Shown here piece after piece: positions 1-8,662 of a stretch of 64,000 nt of DNA. The translations under genes and the position numbers were made by a program. The notes under the pieces are model-generated. The model saw only the letters and a program-made list of their open reading frames with translations, made no database searches and was not told the origin of the DNA. The DNA is from JBBQNJ01 sp038329845 (GTDB lineage Bacteria > Planctomycetota > Phycisphaerae > Tepidisphaerales > Tepidisphaeraceae): the NCBI GenBank assembly GCA_038329845.1, contig JBBQNJ010000017.1, positions 1-64,000 of the forward strand, in the 5' to 3' direction. Numbering within the stretch: position 1 is the first letter of the stretch; every line of letters begins with the position of its first letter.

Positions 1-76
1 CCACCGTCTTTTTGGCGCAGCGCGTGAGAAGACGGCGGCTCTGCCGCCCCTACACGCCGTGCCGGCGATCTCCCAT

Positions 77-517
77 CCCGAGGCGCGAGTTCTATCTCCC
101 GATGCGCGAGTTCTATCTCCGGATGCGCGAGTCATATCTCCGGATGCGCGAGTTATATTTCCAGATGCGCGGGATATATTTCCGGATGCGCGAGTCATAT
201 CTCCGGATGCGCGAGTTCTATCTCCCGATGCGCGAGTTCTATCTCCGGATGCGCGAGTCATATCTCCGGATGCGCGAGTTCTATCTCCGGATGCGCGAGT
301 TAAATTTCCGGATGCGCGAGATATATTTCCGGATGCGCGAGACATATCTCCGGATGCGCGGGATAAATTCCCGGATGCGCGAGATAAATTTCCGGATGCG
401 CGAGTCATATCTCCGGATGCGCGAGATAAATTTCCGGATGCGCGAGTCATATCTCCGGATGCGCGAGTCATATCTCCGGATGCGCGAGATAAATTTCCGG
501 ATGCGCGAGATGGAAAT
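77..517. repeat. 21-bp tandem repeat, about 21 copies
   Basis: About 21 head-to-tail copies of a 21-bp unit containing GATGCGCGAG followed by a variable TTCTATCTCCG-like part. Because 21 is a multiple of three, two plus-strand frames stay open throughout: one encodes a heptapeptide of type MREFYLR, the other of type PDARVLS. Copies differ mainly in the centre (variants TTCTATCTC, TCATATCTC, ATATATTTC, ATAAATTTC), while the GATGCGCGAG core is almost invariant. No convincing start signal or known domain goes with either frame, so I call a minisatellite and leave coding open. Confidence 0.9.
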
Positions 518-1343
518 CCGGGTTTATTGGCGAATAACACGGGTCGGACGTTGGCGGGGCGGGGAAAGTTTCGGCGGGCGCTATTTTTTTGAGTCGGTGA
601 TTAACTCACCGCCCGGGCAGGTCGATGAATTTGACAAGCCCCGAAGGCTTGTTGATTGGCCGGTCGGTCAGTCGGTCTGGTGGGCGAATCTTGTCCGGTC
701 TGTTTTGGGTCGGCGACCCGCGGGTTGCGGCCTGCGATCGGGCGAGCTCTCGAAGGGGTCGGGAGTAACCCCTTCGTGCGGACCGATCCCTTGGTGCGCA
801 GCTCTCGAAGGGGTCGGGAGTCTTCACTGTTGTTCCTTCGGAGCTCTCGAAGGCAGCGCAACGCGCTGCCGAAGCTCTCGAAGGGGTCGGGAGTCTTCAC
901 TGTTGTTCCTTCGAAGCTCTCGAAGGCAGCGCAACGCGCTGCCGGCGAATCTGGTGTCGCGGGCGCGAAGCTCTCGAAGGGGTCGGGAGTCTTCACTGTT
1001 GTTCCTTGGGAGCTCTCGAAGGCAGCGCAACGCGCTGCCGGCGAACCTGGTGCCGCGGGCGCGGGTCTGGCGCGGGTTGAGTCCGGGGGTGTTGGAACAG
1101 GGCGAAGCCAAGCCACGGGGCCTGGGCGGCGCTGGGACTTGGATAACGCCGAAGCGATGATGGCGTTAGAGGCGTCGTGCCAAGGCACGGGGCTGTGGGA
1201 CCGGCATTGGGCTGGAGCATTTTTCATCGCGGTTAACGCATCTCCCGAAAATCGGGCACGCCCCGACGCCGCCGTTTCGCCCGCGACAGGACCATGGTAC
1301 GATCCCCGATGTTTCGACAGCGCCTGTCAAGCGGAGCAATGCC
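518..1343. other. Intergenic region without a recognised gene
   Basis: Outside the repeat at 745-1062 I see no gene. Frames that are open here run through the repeats and lack known domains. The last 80 bases before 1344 should hold the promoter and ribosome-binding site of the chemotaxis-kinase hybrid (GGAG at 1333-1336). Confidence 0.6.
745..1062. repeat. Compound direct repeat with GCTCTCGAAGG motif
   Basis: The motif GCTCTCGAAGG recurs about seven times, alternating between two contexts. One continues GGGTCGGGAGTCTTCACTG (starts near 801, 873 and 970, with a diverged copy at 745). The other continues CAGCGCAACGCGCTGCC, which is itself a palindrome (near 843, 915 and 1013). Copies are nearly identical, so amplification looks recent. 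No gene was recognised here. Open frames across it differ between strands and look like by-products of the repeat. Confidence 0.8.
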
Positions 1344-4300
1344 ATGAGTCCAGAAGACGTGGATCATCGCGAGTCCAGTTCTGGCATGGCCACGGCGCAG
1401 GCAACGGTGGATGAGTCGCCGGACGTCGGCCTCTGCCCTGTCGTGGGCATTGGTGCCTCGGCGGGAGGATTGGAAGCCTTTCGACAGTTGTTGTCGCATC
1501 TGCCGGAACGAACCGGCCTGGCATTCGTGCTGATTCAGCACTTGGATCCCGCGCACGAAAGCCAACTGGCCGATCTGCTGTCCAAGGCCACCACCCTGCC
1601 GGTCATGGAGGCGACGGACGGCATGGCGGCGAGTGCCGACCATGTCTACATCATCCCGCCCAACGTCAACATCGCGATCGTGAAGAGCATCTTGCGCTTG
1701 TCCCCGCGTGGTTTGGGGCAGGGCCTGCACTTGTCGGTGGATTTCTTCTTCCGCTCGCTGGCCGAGGCGCGGCGGAGCCGCGCCATCGGGGTGGTTCTCT
1801 CGGGCACCGGCTCCGATGGCTCGCTGGGTTTGGCGGAGATCAAGGCGGCCGGCGGCATCACCTTCGCGCAGGACGGGAACTCGGCCGAATACCCCGCCAT
1901 GCCGCGGAGCGCCATCGCCGCCGGCTGCGTCGATTTTGTTCTGCCGCCGGACCAGATCGCCGGGGAACTGGCGAGGATCGGCCAGCACCCCTACCTCCGG
2001 CCAACGCCAAGCGCCAAGGAGACCGAGACGCAGAGTGAGTTCAAGAGAATCCTCAGCCGACTGCGCTCGGCCACGGGAGTCGATTTCAGCGAGTACCGCC
2101 AGACGACAATCAAACGTCGGATCGCACGCCGAATGGCGCTGCATCAACACGAGTCCATGCCCAGCTACGTGCGTTTTTTGGCGGCCAATCCCGCGGAGGT
2201 CGAGGCGCTCTACCGCGACATGCTGATCAACGTCACCAGTTTCTTCCGCGACCCGCAAGTCTTCGAGGCACTGCGGACGACCGTCTTTCCGCAACTCATC
2301 AAGGGCAAGTCGGCCCAGAATTCGATCCGCATCTGGGTGCCCGGCTGCTCCAGCGGCCAGGAAGCCTACTCGCTGGCCATGGCGATGCTGGAGTTCCTGG
2401 ATCAGAAGGCCTCGCCACCGGCCCTGCAGATCTTCGGCACCGACATCAATGATGTGGCCGCCATCGAGAAGGCCCGGCCTGGCATCTATCCTCCCGGCAT
2501 CGAGGCGGAAATCTCCCCGGAACGCCTGCGGCGGTTCTTCACCAAGGTGGACGGTGGCTACCGGATCGGCCAGTCCATCCGCGACCTGTGCGTCTTTGCC
2601 CGGCAGGACGTGACCACCGACCCGCCGTTCTCCCGACTTGACCTGATCAGTTGCCGCAATCTGCTGATCTACCTGTCTGTCTCCCTCCAGCAGCGGATCA
2701 TCCCCACCTTCCATTATGCACTGAATCCCGACGGCTTCCTGCTCCTGGGGCCATCTGAGACGGTGGGCAAGTTCTCAGACCTGTTCCAGCAGGTGGACCG
2801 GCCGCACAACATTTACTCCCGGACCGCCACCCTCGCGCGCCCGTACCCGTTTGCCGACGGAAACTTTGTGCCGACGCCGCCCGCCCACGGCGCCATCCTG
2901 GCCGAGCGCGTCCCCGCGCTGGTGGACATGCGCAAAGAGGCCGACCGGGTCATCCTGGGCCGATTCGCGCCCGCGGCGGTCCTGATCGACGAGAACCTGG
3001 AGATCCTCCAGTTCCGGGGACAGACGGCGCCTTATCTCCAACCCCCAACCGGTCCGCCCACCCACAACATCCTGAAGATGGCCCGCGAGAGCCTGTTCAT
3101 GGAACTGCGCAACGTCATCGACGAAGCCAAACAACACAACGCCGCGGCACGACGGGAGAACGTGCGGGTGCAGGACGAGCACCGCGTGCGACTGATCAAC
3201 CTGGAAGCCACGCCCTTGCGACTCCACGAGGTTGCCCAGCGCTGTTTCCTGGTTCTGTTCATGGAAGCGCAGGCCCCCGCCGCCGCGACGACCGCCGGCG
3301 AGGCCGCTGCCACACCCAGCGCCGCGACCGCGCCGGCTGAGGTGCGCGAGAACGCGGAGTTGAAGCAGGAACTGGCCTCGGTGAAGGAATACCTGCAGGC
3401 CATCATCGAGCAGCAGAACGCGGCCAACGAGGAGCTGCAATCGGCCAATGAGGAAATCCGCTCGGCCAACGAGGAACTGCAAAGCACCAACGAGGAGATG
3501 CAGACGGCCAAGGAGGAACTGCAAAGCGCCAACGAGGAACTGCGGACGGTCAATGATGAGCTTCAAGCCCGCAACCAGGAGGTCGGCCGGATCAACGACG
3601 ACTTCACCAACACGCTCAGCAGCATCAAGTCGCCCATCGTGATGCTGGGTCCGGACCTGCGCATTCGCCGCTTCACGAACGCCGCCGGCACGCTCATGAA
3701 TCTGATCCCCAACGATCTGGGCCGCGCCTTCGCCGACATCAAGCCCATCTTCGATCTGCCCAACCTCTCGGAGATGCTGCTGGACGTGATCGCCACGGTG
3801 GCGGCCCGGGAACATGAACTCCAGGACCGCACCGGGCGCTGGTATCTGGTGGTGATGCATCCCTATCGGACGGCCGACAATCGGATCGACGGGGTCGTCC
3901 TGGTGCTGCGCGACATCGACGCCGACAAGCGCACCAAGGAGCAGTTGGCGCAGGCCGGCAGGTCCAAGGATCAGTTTCTGGCGGTGCTTAGCCACGAACT
4001 ACGGACGCCTTTGACACCCGTGCTGGCGACGGCGGCGATGCTCCTGAGGGATGGGCGATTCGACGCGGACACGCATGAGCAACTCGCAGTGATTCATCGC
4101 AACGCCGAGATGGAAGCGCGTCTGATCGACGACCTGCTGGATGTGACGCGCATCGCGCGGGGCAAGGTGGAGCTGGACAGGCGACCCGTGGATCTGTCCG
4201 AGGTGATCCGACGAGCCGTCGAGGTCTGCCGGCCCGACATCGCCACGCGGGAGTTGGAGTTCGCCGTGGACAGCCTCGGCGGCCCGTATGTCGTTGACGC

Positions 4301-5123
4301 CGACGCAACGCGCTTGCAGCAAGTCTTCTGGAACCTGCTGAAGAACTCGATCAAGTTCACCCCCGTCGGCGGCCGCGTCGGCATCCGGTGCCGGCGCGAT
4401 GGAGAGGATTTCGTCATCGTCGAGATCAACGACAGCGGTGCGGGGATCAAGCCGGAGGTGATCGGGACCCTCTTTCAGGCTTTCGAGCAAGGCGGCAGCG
4501 AAACGACGCGGCAGTTCGGCGGGCTGGGCCTGGGGCTGGTGATCAGCAAAGGCATCGTCGAGATGCATGGCGGCACGATCCATGGCTGCAGCACGGGGCA
4601 GGGGAAAGGAGCGACATTTACCGTCCGGCTGCCGGTCCTGGCGGCTCAAGCCGCGGGTTTGCCCGTGCCTGCGATCCCGCGGACGCTCGAATCCGGTCCG
4701 ACCCGGCCCCTGCGCATCCTGCTCGTGGAAGACCACGGGGATACGGCCAGGATCATGCATAGGTTGCTTTCGGCCGAAGGCCACGAGGTCCAGATCGCCG
4801 CCGACATCGCCACGGCCTTGAACTTTGCAATGGCGCAGCCGTTTGATTTGCTGCTCAGCGATCTGGGCCTGCCGGATGGCAGTGGGTTGGACCTGATGCG
4901 GGCGATCCGGGCCAAGGGCCTGAAGCTGGCGGGCGTCGCCCTTAGCGGCTATGGACAGCCGCGGGATATGCAACAGAGCCGGGAGGCCGGTTTCGCGGTC
5001 CATTTGGTCAAGCCCGTAAGTCTTCCGAAGTTGCAGGAGGCTATTTTCAAAGCAGTCGGACCTGACACTGGCATTGCCGGACGGCAAGAGGCGACCGGCG
5101 TGATGGATTCGCGTAGGAGTTGA
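1344..5123 (+). CDS. CheB-CheR-PAS-histidine kinase-receiver hybrid
   Basis: A 1259-residue hybrid. Residues 30-215 form a CheB methylesterase domain with the expected triad: Ser39 in GIGAS, His66 in LIQH and Asp158 in GTGSD. Residues 230-490 form a CheR methyltransferase with the SAM loop GCSSGQE at 334-340. A coiled coil of repeated ANEELQSANEE units (about 690-750) leads into a PAS domain, then HisKA with His884 in LSHELRTPL, an HATPase domain with GLGLGL, and a C-terminal receiver with Asp1173. The family senses signals through PAS and is thought to couple receptor-type methylation chemistry to a phosphorelay. No transmembrane segment is evident, so it should be cytoplasmic. GGAG seven bases upstream supports the start. 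No chemotaxis operon surrounds it. Confidence 0.95.
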   Translation: MSPEDVDHRESSSGMATAQATVDESPDVGLCPVVGIGASAGGLEAFRQLLSHLPERTGLAFVLIQHLDPAHESQLADLLSKATTLPVMEATDGMAASADHVYIIPPNVNIAIVKSILRLSPRGLGQGLHLSVDFFFRSLAEARRSRAIGVVLSGTGSDGSLGLAEIKAAGGITFAQDGNSAEYPAMPRSAIAAGCVDFVLPPDQIAGELARIGQHPYLRPTPSAKETETQSEFKRILSRLRSATGVDFSEYRQTTIKRRIARRMALHQHESMPSYVRFLAANPAEVEALYRDMLINVTSFFRDPQVFEALRTTVFPQLIKGKSAQNSIRIWVPGCSSGQEAYSLAMAMLEFLDQKASPPALQIFGTDINDVAAIEKARPGIYPPGIEAEISPERLRRFFTKVDGGYRIGQSIRDLCVFARQDVTTDPPFSRLDLISCRNLLIYLSVSLQQRIIPTFHYALNPDGFLLLGPSETVGKFSDLFQQVDRPHNIYSRTATLARPYPFADGNFVPTPPAHGAILAERVPALVDMRKEADRVILGRFAPAAVLIDENLEILQFRGQTAPYLQPPTGPPTHNILKMARESLFMELRNVIDEAKQHNAAARRENVRVQDEHRVRLINLEATPLRLHEVAQRCFLVLFMEAQAPAAATTAGEAAATPSAATAPAEVRENAELKQELASVKEYLQAIIEQQNAANEELQSANEEIRSANEELQSTNEEMQTAKEELQSANEELRTVNDELQARNQEVGRINDDFTNTLSSIKSPIVMLGPDLRIRRFTNAAGTLMNLIPNDLGRAFADIKPIFDLPNLSEMLLDVIATVAAREHELQDRTGRWYLVVMHPYRTADNRIDGVVLVLRDIDADKRTKEQLAQAGRSKDQFLAVLSHELRTPLTPVLATAAMLLRDGRFDADTHEQLAVIHRNAEMEARLIDDLLDVTRIARGKVELDRRPVDLSEVIRRAVEVCRPDIATRELEFAVDSLGGPYVVDADATRLQQVFWNLLKNSIKFTPVGGRVGIRCRRDGEDFVIVEINDSGAGIKPEVIGTLFQAFEQGGSETTRQFGGLGLGLVISKGIVEMHGGTIHGCSTGQGKGATFTVRLPVLAAQAAGLPVPAIPRTLESGPTRPLRILLVEDHGDTARIMHRLLSAEGHEVQIAADIATALNFAMAQPFDLLLSDLGLPDGSGLDLMRAIRAKGLKLAGVALSGYGQPRDMQQSREAGFAVHLVKPVSLPKLQEAIFKAVGPDTGIAGRQEATGVMDSRRS

Positions 5124-5277
5124 ATCACTCGCGGCGGAACTTCTCGCAACGAGTACCCCGCCCGGCGCTTTTCGGAGAGGGCGCGGGGCAGCATGCGAAG
5201 TGGTGCGGGCTACGGTGTCGAGAGATCAGCTTCGACGCGGCGGCGCGGCTTGGGCGAAGGATCGTGCGGAGCGGGCT

Positions 5278-6111
5278 TCAGCGTCGGGAACGGGGGGAGC
5301 GGGAGGATGCGGCTTGTTTGATGCGGGCCGTGGCGCGCTCGAGGGTGCGGCGGTCGGAACGGCTCAGGCCGTGCATGCCGTGGTCGTGGACTTTCTGGAG
5401 GATGCGATCGACCGCCGACTCATCGTCCTGCTCCTGGCGCAGGCCGCGGACCGTGCGATGGTGCGCATAGCCGCGCTGGAGGCGATGCCAGGCGCGGCCG
5501 CCGTAATACGGGGCGAAAAATCCGAAGGCCAGCCCGCCGAGATGGGCGGCGTCGGCGAGATTTTTGTCGCCGGCGATCTGGAGCAGATAGAGAACCGCGT
5601 AGAGCGCCGCGGCGACGCGGATGGGGATGATCAGTAAGACCATCTCGGGGAAGAGATAGGCGCAAGCGCCCAGGCAGGCGAGGATGCTGCCGCTGGCGCC
5701 GACGAGTCCGCCGGAGGCGAAGAGATCGGGGAGAAACGCGCACATCAGGGCGTAGGTCAGCCCGGCGACGATTCCGCCGACGGTGTAGAACGCCAGCGCC
5801 CTGCGCCAGCCCCAGACTTTTTCGATGGGGGAAAGGAAAAAGTAGAGGCCCAGCAGGTTCCAGAAGATATGTCCGCCGTTGGCGTGGACGTATTGGTAAG
5901 TGATCCAGCGCCACGGCTGTCGCAGGGCGGCATAGTCGGCGAGATAGAGCTTTGCGTAATCTGGGATCTCCGGGATGCCGAACGACTGGATCAGGAAAAT
6001 CGCCAGACAGGCGCCCATGACGGCCATGGTCATCGGCGCCGGCATGGGCATGGAAATGCGCATTCGCGGCGGCGGTCCTTCGCGATAATAAGATCGGTCT
6101 TCCCAACCCAT
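5278..6111 (-). CDS. Rhomboid family intramembrane serine protease
   Basis: A 277-residue polytopic membrane protein of the rhomboid (S54) family, which cleaves transmembrane helices inside the bilayer. The HxxxN motif HIFWN (81-85) sits in TM2. The nucleophile is Ser140 in GASGS and the base His190 in AAHLGG. The C-terminal 70 residues are a charged cytoplasmic tail with short helices. I place the start at the ATG at 6111, preceded by GCGAGGA at good spacing. An upstream TTG at 6135 would abut the NUDIX stop exactly but is less likely. It is probably co-transcribed with the NUDIX gene. Substrate unknown. Confidence 0.92.
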   Translation of the reverse strand: MGWEDRSYYREGPPPRMRISMPMPAPMTMAVMGACLAIFLIQSFGIPEIPDYAKLYLADYAALRQPWRWITYQYVHANGGHIFWNLLGLYFFLSPIEKVWGWRRALAFYTVGGIVAGLTYALMCAFLPDLFASGGLVGASGSILACLGACAYLFPEMVLLIIPIRVAAALYAVLYLLQIAGDKNLADAAHLGGLAFGFFAPYYGGRAWHRLQRGYAHHRTVRGLRQEQDDESAVDRILQKVHDHGMHGLSRSDRRTLERATARIKQAASSRSPRSRR

Positions 6112-6135
6112 CGGGGCAATCCTCGCAACCGGCAA

Positions 6136-6672
6136 TCAGGCCCGTTGGAATCTCTCGTGCATCAACAGCGCGGCAATGGTCTTGGCGTCCTGAATCCGCC
6201 CGTCGCCGATCATCTCGATGGCCCGAACCAGTGCGGTCGGCTCCAGCTCGATTTCCTCGCCTTCCTCGAGCGCCGGTGACTGCTTTTCCAGATCATAGGC
6301 GGCGAACGCGTACATCTTCTCGGTCGAGATCCCCGGCGAAGAGTAGAACGATCCAATCGGCTTGATCCGACCGGCGAGATAGCCGGTTTCCTCGAGCAGT
6401 TCCCGTCCGGCGCAGTTCATCGGATCCTCGCCGCGCTCGAGCGTGCCGGCGGGAAGCTCGGTGAGGTAGGTGTTCAGCGCATACCGGCGGTTGCGGATCA
6501 GCAGGATGGTCGCCGGATCAACAAACGCCAGCACGACGACCGCGCCCTGATGAACCACGACCTCGCGGTGGACGCGCTTGCCGGTGTCCTCATCATCCAA
6601 ATGATGGACCTCCAGGCGCAGCTTCAGCCCATCGTAGATCACCTGCTTTTCGATCATGCGATATGAGGCCAT
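6136..6672 (-). CDS. NUDIX hydrolase, ADP-ribose pyrophosphatase type
   Basis: 178 residues with a complete Nudix box: Gly, five residues, Glu, seven residues, then REL-EE-G, read as GTLERGEDP then RELLEETGY. The N-terminal strands and the Gly-rich segment preceding the box resemble ADP-sugar pyrophosphatases of the NudF class, which hydrolyse ADP-ribose or similar nucleoside diphosphate sugars. AGGAG eight bases before the ATG at 6672 fixes the start. It lies just upstream of the rhomboid gene on the same strand. Substrate preference cannot be read from sequence alone. Confidence 0.9.
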   Translation of the reverse strand: MASYRMIEKQVIYDGLKLRLEVHHLDDEDTGKRVHREVVVHQGAVVVLAFVDPATILLIRNRRYALNTYLTELPAGTLERGEDPMNCAGRELLEETGYLAGRIKPIGSFYSSPGISTEKMYAFAAYDLEKQSPALEEGEEIELEPTALVRAIEMIGDGRIQDAKTIAALLMHERFQRA

Positions 6673-6732
6673 GCGATCGCTCCTGAGCGACAGACTATCG
6701 AGCCATCGTTGCTTTGGACAGGCGGGAAATTG

Positions 6733-7704
6733 TCAGGCCGACCGATACAGCCGGTCAATAATCCGCAGCGCGGCCAAGGCGTCGTCGATGGTGCCGCACG
6801 GCGGGCGCTTGGCGGCGATGGCGTTCTTGAAGTCGCTCCACTCGGCGTGCCAACTACGATCCTCGAAGGGCCATTCCCAGCTCGTCGTCGCCGGCGGGCC
6901 CATTTGCGGGAGCATCTGATAATGGGTCAGGCGCTCGATGCCGTAACTGCCGCCGAGGCCGTCGATCTGCAGCTTCGCATGGCGACAGAAAATCTCGAAG
7001 CTGAACAGGTTCTTCCACTCGGTGCAACTTGCGTGGAGGTGAGCGACCTGTCCGGTGGCGGTGCGGAGAATGGCAAAACCGTTGTCTTCGACCGGCATCT
7101 TCCAGAAGAACGTTCCGACATGGCCGGCAACATGGGGGAAATCACCGGCGAACCAGCGGGCCAGGTCGATCAAATGGACCCCCTGATCGAGCATTTCCCC
7201 CCCGCCGGCGATGGCCGGGTCGGCACGCCATTCCTTGTCGTAGCCGATGCGCCCGCCGTGCCCATAGCGGGCGCGGATATACATCAGCGCACCGGAATCC
7301 GGCGAATCGAAAATCTCGCGGGCCTTGAGCAATGCCGGATGGAAGCGGTGGTTGAATCCCACCTTGACGGTCATGCCGGAATGCCTCACCGCCTCGGCCA
7401 CCGGGGCCAATTCATCGGCGTTGCGGGCCGCGGGCTTTTCGACCAAAACATGCTTGGCGGCCCGCACGGCGGCGAGCGTGATCGGCGCCAGCGCATCATT
7501 CGTCGTGGCCACGACCACCGCGTCGATGTCCGCGCGATTGACCACTTGGTGCCAGTCGGCGCAGGCATCGGCACTGTACACCTGGGCGAGTGCCGTCGCC
7601 CGCGACAAGTCCCGATCGGCGACGGCGAGAAGGACATCGTTGCTTGCCAAAGCCCTGGCCCGCTTGGCCCCGATCAATCCCGCGCCGATGATTGCGATTC
7701 TCAT
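6733..7704 (-). CDS. Gfo/Idh/MocA family oxidoreductase
   Basis: A 323-residue NAD(P)-dependent oxidoreductase with an N-terminal Rossmann fold (IIGAGLIGAKRA) and the family signature VLVEKPAARN near residue 90, whose Lys normally acts in catalysis. The second half has the alpha/beta substrate-binding fold, with DQGVHLIDLARWF near residue 175. Members oxidise or reduce sugars, inositols and similar polyols. It reads in the same direction as the SDR 50 bases upstream and the NUDIX gene downstream, so a shared transcript is plausible. The substrate is unknown. Confidence 0.9.
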   Translation of the reverse strand: MRIAIIGAGLIGAKRARALASNDVLLAVADRDLSRATALAQVYSADACADWHQVVNRADIDAVVVATTNDALAPITLAAVRAAKHVLVEKPAARNADELAPVAEAVRHSGMTVKVGFNHRFHPALLKAREIFDSPDSGALMYIRARYGHGGRIGYDKEWRADPAIAGGGEMLDQGVHLIDLARWFAGDFPHVAGHVGTFFWKMPVEDNGFAILRTATGQVAHLHASCTEWKNLFSFEIFCRHAKLQIDGLGGSYGIERLTHYQMLPQMGPPATTSWEWPFEDRSWHAEWSDFKNAIAAKRPPCGTIDDALAALRIIDRLYRSA

Positions 7705-7754
7705 GCGAAAAGCTCAGAAAATACGGGAATGTTCGTGATGCGAACGCGTACTGC

Positions 7755-8618
7755 TCACCAGCCGGCCCGATCCTCGGGAACGATTCGGCGAAGGGTGAAG
7801 ACATCGCTCTGGGAAAGTTTTTCCCGCCGTGCGGGAAGGTTCTCCCAATCGTCCCAGACGGCGCTGAGCAGGCGACCGGTGATGCCGTCGCTGGCGGCCG
7901 AGGCCAAAAATGACGCCAGCGCCGCCCCGCGCTCCAGCGGAGCGCCGCCCTGGTCGCGCTGCTTGAGCGACTTCTCGTAGAACGAGGATCCCACCTTCTC
8001 CGGACCGGCGGTGAGCACCTCGTCGAGCAGTCGCGTATTCAACGCGCCCGGCGCGATCGCATTCACATCGACATGGGCATCCAGCAATTCCTGGGCGAAC
8101 GTCTCGGTCAAGCGCACGATCGCGGCCTTGGAGGCGGCGTACGCGCTGATCCGCGGCAGCGGTGCCGTCGCCCCCCCGCCGGACAGGTTAATGATCTTGC
8201 CGTAGCCGGCCTTACGCAGATGGGGGATGATCTGCCGGCACATCATCACCGTCCCCAGCAGGTTGATGCGGATCGCGTCGAGCCACTCGGTCCAGTCGAC
8301 CTCTTCGATCGGTCCCATCGGTCCGTAGACGCCGGCGTTGTTAATCAAGCCGGTGATCTTGCCGTCGAAACAGTTCAGCGCCTCGCGGATCGTCAAGGCG
8401 CAATCCAGATCGTTGCCGATGTCGGCCTGGAGTATCTCGATGCGCTGATGCCCGCCGGCGGCCATTTGACGAAGCTCATCGCAGGCGAGCCGGAGTTTCT
8501 CTTCACCTCGGGCGGTGAGGAAAACCGAAGCGCCATCGCCCACGAATTGTTCGGCGATGACGCGGCCGAGTCCCTGGTTAGCGCCGGTGATGATGAAGTT
8601 TCGACCGTTCAGATCCAT
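7755..8618 (-). CDS. SDR family NAD(P)-dependent oxidoreductase
   Basis: 287 residues of classical short-chain dehydrogenase: cofactor loop TGANQGLG, structural NNAG (LINNAGVYG) and active site Ser in INLSGGG with YAASK. The C-terminal 40 residues (GITGRLLSAVWDDWE) form a longer tail than in minimal SDRs. I start at the ATG at 8618, where AGAGGGG lies upstream; the frame continues open beyond it but without a plausible start. The next gene upstream is a nucleotide-sugar dehydrogenase homologue, so carbohydrate chemistry is likely. Substrate unknown. Confidence 0.9.
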   Translation of the reverse strand: MDLNGRNFIITGANQGLGRVIAEQFVGDGASVFLTARGEEKLRLACDELRQMAAGGHQRIEILQADIGNDLDCALTIREALNCFDGKITGLINNAGVYGPMGPIEEVDWTEWLDAIRINLLGTVMMCRQIIPHLRKAGYGKIINLSGGGATAPLPRISAYAASKAAIVRLTETFAQELLDAHVDVNAIAPGALNTRLLDEVLTAGPEKVGSSFYEKSLKQRDQGGAPLERGAALASFLASAASDGITGRLLSAVWDDWENLPARREKLSQSDVFTLRRIVPEDRAGW

Positions 8619-8662
8619 AATTGTTGACCCCTCTGGGCCGCGATAAGCCAGCGCCTGTTGAT

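Noticed and set aside
77..517. CRISPR array
   Set aside because: The repeats are directly adjacent with no spacers.
12..1160. A single long plus-strand frame across both repeat blocks
   Set aside because: It joins two unrelated repeats, has no ribosome-binding site, no known domain and an Arg/Ser-rich random-looking second half.
1233..2714. Long minus-strand frame inside the CheB-CheR gene
   Set aside because: The plus strand has a full domain series with catalytic residues; the opposite frame is an antisense shadow in GC-rich DNA.
6709..7980. Long plus-strand frame opposite the Gfo/Idh gene
   Set aside because: It has no domain and is antisense to a clear oxidoreductase.
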